The position numbers and the translations under genes are program-made. A DNA stretch of 64,000 nucleotides, taken from contig CAIZGX010000068.1 in assembly GCA_903932685.1 (NCBI GenBank), forward strand, positions 1 to 64,000, written 5' to 3'. The DNA is from an uncultured Bacteroidota bacterium. Its GTDB lineage: Bacteria; Bacteroidota; Bacteroidia; Flavobacteriales_D; Sanyastnellaceae. Shown piece after piece: positions 57,660-64,000 of this stretch; the stretch's first letter is position 1; each line of letters starts with the position of its first letter. The notes under the pieces were generated by a model. The model was given only the letters and a program-made list of their open reading frames with translations, made no database searches and had not been told where the DNA came from.

Positions 57660-58919
57660 TTGAGAAGAAGAAATCGATACATTATTCTTGTAGATGATGA
57701 GGCAATTATTCTTAGCATCTTATCGCTTCACGTAAAAAGTTTTTTACCAGAGGGAATTGAATTGATAACTGCCAATTCAGGTGAAAGCGCGTTAGAAAAA
57801 TTAAGTCCTTTACTAGAAGAAGGCGGTGAACTTTTGTGCGTCATTAGCGACTACATGATGTCTCCGATGCGTGGCAGCGAATTGTTGGGTCATTTGGAAA
57901 TACTCTCTCCTGCTAGTAAAAAGATCATGCTCACGGGTCAAGCCGATTTACAGGCCGTGTCAGAAGTTTTGAGTAAAGCTCGATTGTTTCGATACATAGA
58001 AAAACCTTGGGAGCCGAAGGATTTAGAACTTACGGTATTAGAGGCCATTCACATGTATTACAACGAAACGGAATTAGCTAAGCGAACACAAGAGCTTGAA
58101 ATTCTGCATAAGGAATTGGAGCAGAAGGTCATTGATAGAACAGCAGAATTAAATCAGAAAAACGAAGAGCTTCGTCAAGGGCTTCAATACGCTCGATTTG
58201 TTCAGGAATGTTTCTTACCGAATCACACAGACGCATGGAATGTATTGCCCAAGCTGCACGTGTTTAGCACTTCGGCAGAAGCCGTCTCAGGAGACTTTTA
58301 CTGGTATAAAAATTTAGGAGATTCTGTTCTTATTGCTCAAGGAGATAGCACCGGACACGGTTTGGCGGGAGCCTTATTAACAGTGCTTGTGAGTGATTTA
58401 CTTTCTGAAAAAACGAGTCTTATTAAAGGTGAAGTGAACGTTAAAGAAATTGTAAGCGAAACAGTAATTGACTTGAAGAAACGCTTGCGCAGAGATGTGC
58501 AATATTCAGATATGGTTGCTGGATTTGATTTGGTACTTATGCATGTCGATTTGAAAACAGGCAATGCCAATTGGGGAAGTTTGAATTCGAATCTTATGTT
58601 GGTGAATGAAAGAAATGAAGTGGAAATCATTTCTAAATCGAAAGGGTTTCTTCATTTAGACCATGAAATTATAGAAGTTGCCGGAGGTAATTTGAACATC
58701 AAGGGTAAACACGTTGTGATGTGCTCTGATGGTCTTTATGATCAAATTGGCGAATTGTCGAATAAACGCTTGCGTATGAGCGGACTTATTCAGTGGATTG
58801 AAAGTGGGCAGGTATTCTCGGAAAGCAAATGCGGCATCGATGATTTGTTTGCTACCTGGAAGGGATCACAAGATCAAACCGACGATGCCACATGGGTGAG
58901 TTTTCAGCTTTCTAATTAA
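57660..58919 (+). CDS. response regulator receiver - SpoIIE/PP2C-type protein phosphatase (TTG start)
   Basis: REC IILVDDEAIILS...VISDYMMSPMRG; coiled-coil; VSGDFYWYKNLGDSVLIAQGDSTGHGLAGALLT. Confidence 0.88.
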   Translation: MRRRNRYIILVDDEAIILSILSLHVKSFLPEGIELITANSGESALEKLSPLLEEGGELLCVISDYMMSPMRGSELLGHLEILSPASKKIMLTGQADLQAVSEVLSKARLFRYIEKPWEPKDLELTVLEAIHMYYNETELAKRTQELEILHKELEQKVIDRTAELNQKNEELRQGLQYARFVQECFLPNHTDAWNVLPKLHVFSTSAEAVSGDFYWYKNLGDSVLIAQGDSTGHGLAGALLTVLVSDLLSEKTSLIKGEVNVKEIVSETVIDLKKRLRRDVQYSDMVAGFDLVLMHVDLKTGNANWGSLNSNLMLVNERNEVEIISKSKGFLHLDHEIIEVAGGNLNIKGKHVVMCSDGLYDQIGELSNKRLRMSGLIQWIESGQVFSESKCGIDDLFATWKGSQDQTDDATWVSFQLSN

Positions 58920-61198
58920 TCTATCTTCTCGAATCTGCCATCGAACTTTCCGTTCACCTTCACGAAATAAATTCCTTTCGAGAAGTCTTTCACAGTTAGT
59001 CTAGAAACAGTCGCGTTCGGATTTTCAACATAAATCGTTCTTCCTGTAATATCTAAAATTTCCAATCGAGTAATTGCGCTGCTGTATTCAATAGTTAGAT
59101 ATGTTGAAGCAGGATTCGGATACATACCGAACGTTTGTTCGGTTTCAGAAATGGATACAATACAATTGTTTACAGCCCGAGGTGTTGCATTTGTGTTAGT
59201 GATGAAATCTCCAACAGCGTCTTCACATCTTCCCCAGGCAGCGTCTGGATTCTGGCTCGGAACAGTTGTCGTTTGGAAGACATTTCCTAAAGTGTCGGAC
59301 AGACTTAAAAACCCTCCACTTGAAGACAAGTTGAAGTTTGTGTGAGGATCTAAATAAACATTGTCGTTATCATCTGACCAGATTAACAGATGTTGTCCAG
59401 GTAAGATGAATACCGAACCTGGGAATTTCCATTTCGTTGGAACTGCAGCGTCATCGCTTACACAAACAGTGTTCAATCCAAGTGGAACGGATGCCGTATT
59501 TACTACTTCAATGTAATCTTTGAATTTGCCTTGCTCGTTACTAATCACACTCGAATTGCTTGCAACAACTTCATTCAACACAATATCATTGGCGGTTGCC
59601 ATTTGAATGAGCGCATCAATTTCATAGAATTCATGTTCTGCTCTTTCCGGAGAGAACATTCCAGCCGTTGAGTTATCTGCATAGATGTAATATTGAATGC
59701 GAAGCGTGTTTACTGGAATAGATACTCCGTAAACCCCGTCATTGGCGCCTCCATCGTTATGCGCTCCGTCGTCGAACATAAGAGTTCTTGTAAAGACGTC
59801 AGATTTTTTATAGCGATACCCTAAATACACCTCTGATGCATTCGATACGGTTGCGTTAATGGAAACGGTTTCGAGGTAATAGGGAGAACTGTTTGAAGGA
59901 ACAACGTTGGTGATGGTTGGAGGAACAGCAGCGAATGCCGAAGTGCCTTCTAAATAAGTTGCGCGTGAATCCATCAATTGATAAATACCTGCTGTTCCTG
60001 CTCCAGGAGGGCCACCACCACCGGTAATAGTAGTTGTGAGGTTGTTTAAATAATTTTGATAGGTGTAGAGGTAATTTGGATCCGTGCTAACAGCATTGTC
60101 TGCAGCGGCATGCATCGCGTCGATATATACTTTGTAATCTGCGTTAACGAAATTTTCGCGGTTAATGGTTCGAAGATGCGCCGTATACATTCTTTTGTAA
60201 ACGGGGTTCGCAAGAAGCTTATTTATGAGCGGCCAACCCGAATCGTTGATGTGAATGTAAGGGTCCATTTGTTGCATGCCAGTTAGGTTCAGATTTCCGC
60301 CACCGCCAGGTCCACCGCCGCCTGTATTTGTTCCGAGCATGGTGTAACTTCCATAGGACATGTTTACATCCCACACCGTTGGAATCCAGCGGTGCTGGTG
60401 ATTTCGATACAAATAATAATTCTGGCGGAAACTGCCAGAGTAACTGTCTAAGTTCACCAGCACATCGTTGTATGCAAGCATCCAAAGCGCACGATCCACA
60501 TCGAGTGCATTCGCAATATCTCCCGAGAAATTATTCAACGTGTCAATGAAGTCTTGCAGCTTGTTCCATCCGAAATCAGATTGAACCTCATACTGCGTCA
60601 GATATCCAGTTGAATCCGCTGTTGAATACAACAATCCACTACCTCCTCCGGTTTGTACATTCTGAGGATTACACTTCACAAACGTACCGTAGGAGGTGTA
60701 GTAATGATCAAAATTGAATCGATTACCAATGTCTTGCGCATTGGTATAAATACCATGGTAATTGCCGTTTACGTAAACTTTAGCAAGGTTCGCTTTCGGA
60801 CCTTCCATATACTGACGCAAAATTTTATAAGACGAAATTTCGCGCATCATACTCGGGTCTGAAAATCCGTTATTCAGTTTTAAGTCTTCGTACCCTTGAT
60901 ATTCTTGGTCAAGAATATAATCGAGTTTAATGTGGAATGGATTCTTCGCTCGTGTCGCATTGTAGGAACTGTTCCCTTTGTATTTCACACCTACTTGTAG
61001 AAACGCTTGACCATTAATCACAACACTGTCGGCAACCGTGTACGTCTCATTTGCAACAGCAGCATCGAGTATCGCATCCCACCCTGCGGTTGGAAAATAA
61101 ATGCGAATGTCTTCAATAACATAAGGGTCATAAAAGTTGGTTTGTGCTGCAACGGTGAGGCTTGCGAATAGAAGTAAGGACAGGATATAATTTTTCAT
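58916..61198 (-). CDS. secreted CotH-kinase-like protein with lamin-tail-like domain and T9SS type A sorting domain
   Basis: LKLNNGFSDPSMMREISSYKI, GIYTNAQDIGNRFN, RWIPTVWDVNMSYG; VLNEVVASNSS...DYIEVVN; C-terminal FGMYPNPASTYLTIEY...KGIYFVKV. Confidence 0.85.
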   Translation of the reverse strand: MKNYILSLLLFASLTVAAQTNFYDPYVIEDIRIYFPTAGWDAILDAAVANETYTVADSVVINGQAFLQVGVKYKGNSSYNATRAKNPFHIKLDYILDQEYQGYEDLKLNNGFSDPSMMREISSYKILRQYMEGPKANLAKVYVNGNYHGIYTNAQDIGNRFNFDHYYTSYGTFVKCNPQNVQTGGGSGLLYSTADSTGYLTQYEVQSDFGWNKLQDFIDTLNNFSGDIANALDVDRALWMLAYNDVLVNLDSYSGSFRQNYYLYRNHQHRWIPTVWDVNMSYGSYTMLGTNTGGGGPGGGGNLNLTGMQQMDPYIHINDSGWPLINKLLANPVYKRMYTAHLRTINRENFVNADYKVYIDAMHAAADNAVSTDPNYLYTYQNYLNNLTTTITGGGGPPGAGTAGIYQLMDSRATYLEGTSAFAAVPPTITNVVPSNSSPYYLETVSINATVSNASEVYLGYRYKKSDVFTRTLMFDDGAHNDGGANDGVYGVSIPVNTLRIQYYIYADNSTAGMFSPERAEHEFYEIDALIQMATANDIVLNEVVASNSSVISNEQGKFKDYIEVVNTASVPLGLNTVCVSDDAAVPTKWKFPGSVFILPGQHLLIWSDDNDNVYLDPHTNFNLSSSGGFLSLSDTLGNVFQTTTVPSQNPDAAWGRCEDAVGDFITNTNATPRAVNNCIVSISETEQTFGMYPNPASTYLTIEYSSAITRLEILDITGRTIYVENPNATVSRLTVKDFSKGIYFVKVNGKFDGRFEKID

Positions 61199-61286
61199 AG
61201 TATGTTATGCTGAAGTTAAGATATGCGATTTATGAAAAGGTTTAATATGATTTTCAACAGGCACCTTAATTCCTCATTTAACCGAT

Positions 61287-61294
61287 TACTTTTG
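61287..61294 (+). promoter_or_regulatory. -7-like element of thyA
   Basis: TACTTTTG matches TAnnTTTG, 4 nt before ATG; no clear -33. Confidence 0.35.
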
Positions 61295-61298
61295 AAGC

Positions 61299-62093
61299 AT
61301 GAAGCAGTATCACGATTTGTTACAACACCTTTTAGACAACGGTGTGAAGAAAGAAGATCGCACAGGAACGGGAACATTCAGCGTTTTCGGACATCAAATG
61401 CGATTTAATTTGGCGGAAGGATTTCCGCTTATGACAACGAAGAAGCTTCACACACGAAGTATTTTCATAGAGCTTCTGTGGTTTCTCAAAGGCGACACTA
61501 ACATTTCATATTTAAAAGAAAACGGCGTTTCTATTTGGGACGAATGGGCCGATGAAAATGGAAATCTTGGTCCTGTATACGGCTACCAGTGGCGCTCATG
61601 GCCGAATCCAGACGGAAGCTCAACCGATCAGATTGTGAATTTGGTGAACGGATTAAAAAACAATCCGAACAGTCGCAGACACATTGTTTCTGCCTGGAAC
61701 CCTTCATTCATTGAGGACATGGCGCTTCCGCCCTGCCACTGTTTGTTTCAATTTTATGTGGCGGAAGGAAAATTGAGTTGTCAATTGTACCAAAGAAGTT
61801 GCGATACATTTTTAGGTGTTCCTTTCAACATAGCTTCATACGCTTTGTTGGTTCACATGATTGCGCAAGTGTGCGATTTGGAAGTTGGAGATTTTGTTTG
61901 GACTGGTGGAGATGTGCATTTGTATTCCAACCACGTTGATCAAGCGAAACTGCAATTGACCCGCGAACACCGCACACTTCCTACTTTGAAATTAAATCCG
62001 AATGTGAAAGATCTTTTTGCATTCACCATGGACGATATTTCAATTGAAAACTACGATCCCCATCCACACATTAAAGCAGCTGTTGCGATCTAA
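61299..62093 (+). CDS. thyA: thymidylate synthase
   Basis: [38 protein letters not shown]; 264 aa. Confidence 0.97.
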   Translation: MKQYHDLLQHLLDNGVKKEDRTGTGTFSVFGHQMRFNLAEGFPLMTTKKLHTRSIFIELLWFLKGDTNISYLKENGVSIWDEWADENGNLGPVYGYQWRSWPNPDGSSTDQIVNLVNGLKNNPNSRRHIVSAWNPSFIEDMALPPCHCLFQFYVAEGKLSCQLYQRSCDTFLGVPFNIASYALLVHMIAQVCDLEVGDFVWTGGDVHLYSNHVDQAKLQLTREHRTLPTLKLNPNVKDLFAFTMDDISIENYDPHPHIKAAVAI

Positions 62094-62602
62094 TGGAAAT
62101 TTCTGTAATTGCCGCCATGGGCGTGAATCGTGAGATTGGTAAAGACAACGATTTAATGTGGCACCTTCCGAACGACATGAAGTTCTTCAAGGAGACAACG
62201 AAGGGACATCACATTATCATGGGAAGGAAAAACTACGAAAGCATTCCGCTTGCTTTTCGTCCTTTTAAAAATCGTGTGAACATTATTTTATCGCGCGATA
62301 AAAATTACGACGCCCCGGACTGTGTGGTCTTCGACGAACTAAGTCGAGCATTGGGTTTTGCGCGCGAAGGCGGAGAAACTGAAGCATTCATTATCGGTGG
62401 CGAGCAAATCTATGCTTGGGCACTTCGCGAAGGCTTTGTTCAGCATATTTATTTGACGCATATTGAAGGTGAATTCCCAGGTGCGCATGCGCATTTCCCT
62501 GAGTTCGATGCGAGTTTGTATTCAAGAGAGTTAATTCTGGAGCAAGAGGTTGACGAGAAGCATGCGTTTAGGTTTAAGACTTATAAGTACACTTTGGTTT
62601 AG
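62093..62602 (+). CDS. folA: dihydrofolate reductase
   Basis: ISVIAAMGVNREIGKDNDLMWHLPNDMKFFKE...IMGRKNYESIP; coupled to thyA. Confidence 0.95.
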   Translation: MEISVIAAMGVNREIGKDNDLMWHLPNDMKFFKETTKGHHIIMGRKNYESIPLAFRPFKNRVNIILSRDKNYDAPDCVVFDELSRALGFAREGGETEAFIIGGEQIYAWALREGFVQHIYLTHIEGEFPGAHAHFPEFDASLYSRELILEQEVDEKHAFRFKTYKYTLV

Positions 62603-62603
62603 T

Positions 62604-62706
62604 TGCTTTGCAAGGTCTTTCAGAAGGTCGCTACGCGAAGCGTCCTTGCAAAGCACCTTTCGTAGAACCTTGTCAATACACCTTCCGCAGGACCTTCTGA
62701 AAGATC
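62604..62706. repeat. nested palindromic intergenic element B between folA and the convergent MmcQ/YjbR gene
   Basis: TGCTTTGCAAGG (62604-62615) / CCTTGCAAAGCA (62644-62655) perfect; GGTCTTTCAGAAGGTC (62614-62629) / GACCTTCTGAAAGATC (62691-62706), one mismatch; ACCTTTCGTAGAACCTTG / ACCTTCCGCAGGACCTTC direct repeat. Confidence 0.82.
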
Positions 62707-62712
62707 TGCGAA

Positions 62713-63048
62713 TTATCGTTTTTTCGATTTCCGTTTAACCAGATCGAAACTGTGTTGAACAAGCTCTTTCAATAATTTATCGGGAACGTCGCTGTTCGGT
62801 ATGACAAGGTTCCAATGTTTTTTACTGGTGTGGTAGCCGGGTTGAATGCCGTTGTATTCTTCACGAAGTTCGATGGCTCTTTCGGGGTCGCATTTGAGGT
62901 TAATTCCTTTTTCGAAATTATCGAGATTAACCATGGCGAAGATTTTGTTTTCAACGCGAAAAACCAATGCGTTTTCGTTGAAGGGTAAATCGGAAGTCAC
63001 TTCTTCGCTTATGGCTTGACACGTTTCAAAAAAATCTTCTATGTTCAT
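62713..63048 (-). CDS. MmcQ/YjbR-family DNA-binding protein
   Basis: MNIEDFFETCQAISEEV...FRVENKIFAMVNLDN...KHWNLVIPNSDVPDKLLKELVQHSFDLV; start reset to 63048. Confidence 0.85.
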   Translation of the reverse strand: MNIEDFFETCQAISEEVTSDLPFNENALVFRVENKIFAMVNLDNFEKGINLKCDPERAIELREEYNGIQPGYHTSKKHWNLVIPNSDVPDKLLKELVQHSFDLVKRKSKKR

Positions 63049-63974
63049 CAATCGTAGGCTGCGCAAGGAACGTGATTGCGTTCTTTGAGTCCGCAAGCTC
63101 GGAAACCAAGGGTAATTTCGTGGGAATTGGTTGCGGCATAGCGCAAACGGTTTACTGTAATATCGTAGGCATACGCAATGGTTAAATAGGGAAGCGCATC
63201 TAATTTCACAAGGGCAGATCCTCCATGACCAGTTCTCCCCGCTATGCCAATTGCAATAATTTTTTTGTAATCAAACATCGCCTGTCCCTCTAAAGATGGT
63301 TTGCTTTTCCCGACATAATTCAACAACGCGGCTGGTTTAAAAGTGAATTTGTCATTCAATTGAACAGCCTTTCCAAACGCTAAAGTATAGTGCCTTCTCA
63401 TCTGTGTATCTGGAAGTCCTTTTACTTTTGGTTGCGTGAGTTGTCGAACAGATAATCCGTAGAATCTGTCTTTTCGGTAAAGCCACAACCCAAAGTTCAC
63501 CGTAGGGGCTACTATGCTTCCCAAAGAGTTTCCAATCACCGGATCTATTTCAATGTCGGGCATGCTAATTCCACCTAAACCAAGACGGTATTGCGTGAAG
63601 CCCACACCAATTCCCGAGGATAAGGAATAGCCCTTCGTTAACTTCATGTGGTAGGCGTAATTTGCTACGAGTGATGTGGTGCTGAACGGCCCGTACGTGT
63701 CGTTTTCCACCATGACACCCAATCCGTGAAAATTGTATCTGCGCTGCCCGAATTTGTTGTGCACGTTTACATACCCTGTTGTTGGTGCACCCTGAAATCC
63801 AGTCCACTGCTTGCGATATCCTACGCGCGCTTCCAAGCAAGGTGTGCTACCCGTGACAGCGGGATTGTAGTTTAAATAATTGTAAGTGAAATTCGTATAA
63901 TGCGGAAGCTGCTGTGCTTGCACGTTGGAACCGAAGAACCACAAAATCGCTATGATTGCCAGGAATTTTTTCAT
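63048..63974 (-). CDS. PorP/SprF-family type IX secretion outer-membrane protein
   Basis: signal peptide; QQLPHYTNFTYNYLNYNPAVTGSTPCLEARVGYRKQWTGFQGAPTTGYVNVHNKF. Confidence 0.9.
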   Translation of the reverse strand: MKKFLAIIAILWFFGSNVQAQQLPHYTNFTYNYLNYNPAVTGSTPCLEARVGYRKQWTGFQGAPTTGYVNVHNKFGQRRYNFHGLGVMVENDTYGPFSTTSLVANYAYHMKLTKGYSLSSGIGVGFTQYRLGLGGISMPDIEIDPVIGNSLGSIVAPTVNFGLWLYRKDRFYGLSVRQLTQPKVKGLPDTQMRRHYTLAFGKAVQLNDKFTFKPAALLNYVGKSKPSLEGQAMFDYKKIIAIGIAGRTGHGGSALVKLDALPYLTIAYAYDITVNRLRYAATNSHEITLGFRACGLKERNHVPCAAYD

Positions 63975-64000
63975 CTTAATATGGAAACGATTCCTACATA

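Noticed and set aside
61223-61408. 61-aa ORF overlapping the thyA promoter and start
   Set aside because: Out of frame with thyA and covers its -7-like element
1-64000. Search for CRISPR arrays, tRNA/rRNA genes, transposases, phage or defence genes
   Set aside because: No regularly spaced direct repeats, cloverleaf-like genes or hallmark mobile/defence proteins were noticed by eye; a tRNAscan/CRISPR/HMM run would be needed to exclude them fully

Overview
This window looks like a contiguous chromosomal segment of a Bacteroidota bacterium, probably Flavobacteriales-like. The support is GldH, PorV/PorQ-family, PorP/SprF-family and T9SS sorting-domain proteins, TAnnTTTG-type -7 promoter elements, and ExbB-ExbD-ExbD-TonB and MreBCD-PBP2-RodA operons. 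Coding density is very high, with about 56 credible CDSs. I saw no tRNA, rRNA, CRISPR array, prophage, transposase or recognisable defence island. Most genes are conserved core functions: rnpA, dusB, frr, pyrH, leuS, dnaG, clpP, priA, clpX, mutS, ricT, gatC, gatA, trpS, tatA, ftsX, rnhB, lptB, sodB, mreBCD, thyA, folA. I did not find a clear-cut novel multi-gene system. The signals most worth a second look are: (1) -7-like promoter elements exactly 4 nt upstream of the start codon of four genes, suggesting leaderless mRNAs; (2) a CRP/FNR-like palindrome about 40 bp upstream of the predicted start of a TauE/SafE + MBL-rhodanese sulfur operon; (3) two related nested palindromic intergenic elements at convergent gene junctions; (4) two amidohydrolase-family domains lacking the HxH metal motif beside an intact one; (5) structured intergenic regions upstream of the LysM transglycosylase gene and of exbB; (6) a PAS-HK-REC-Hpt hybrid kinase paired with a REC-SpoIIE phosphatase; (7) T9SS-targeted CotH-kinase-like and heme/copper monooxygenase-like proteins. 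All assignments come from reading the translations and the sequence; no database search was run.
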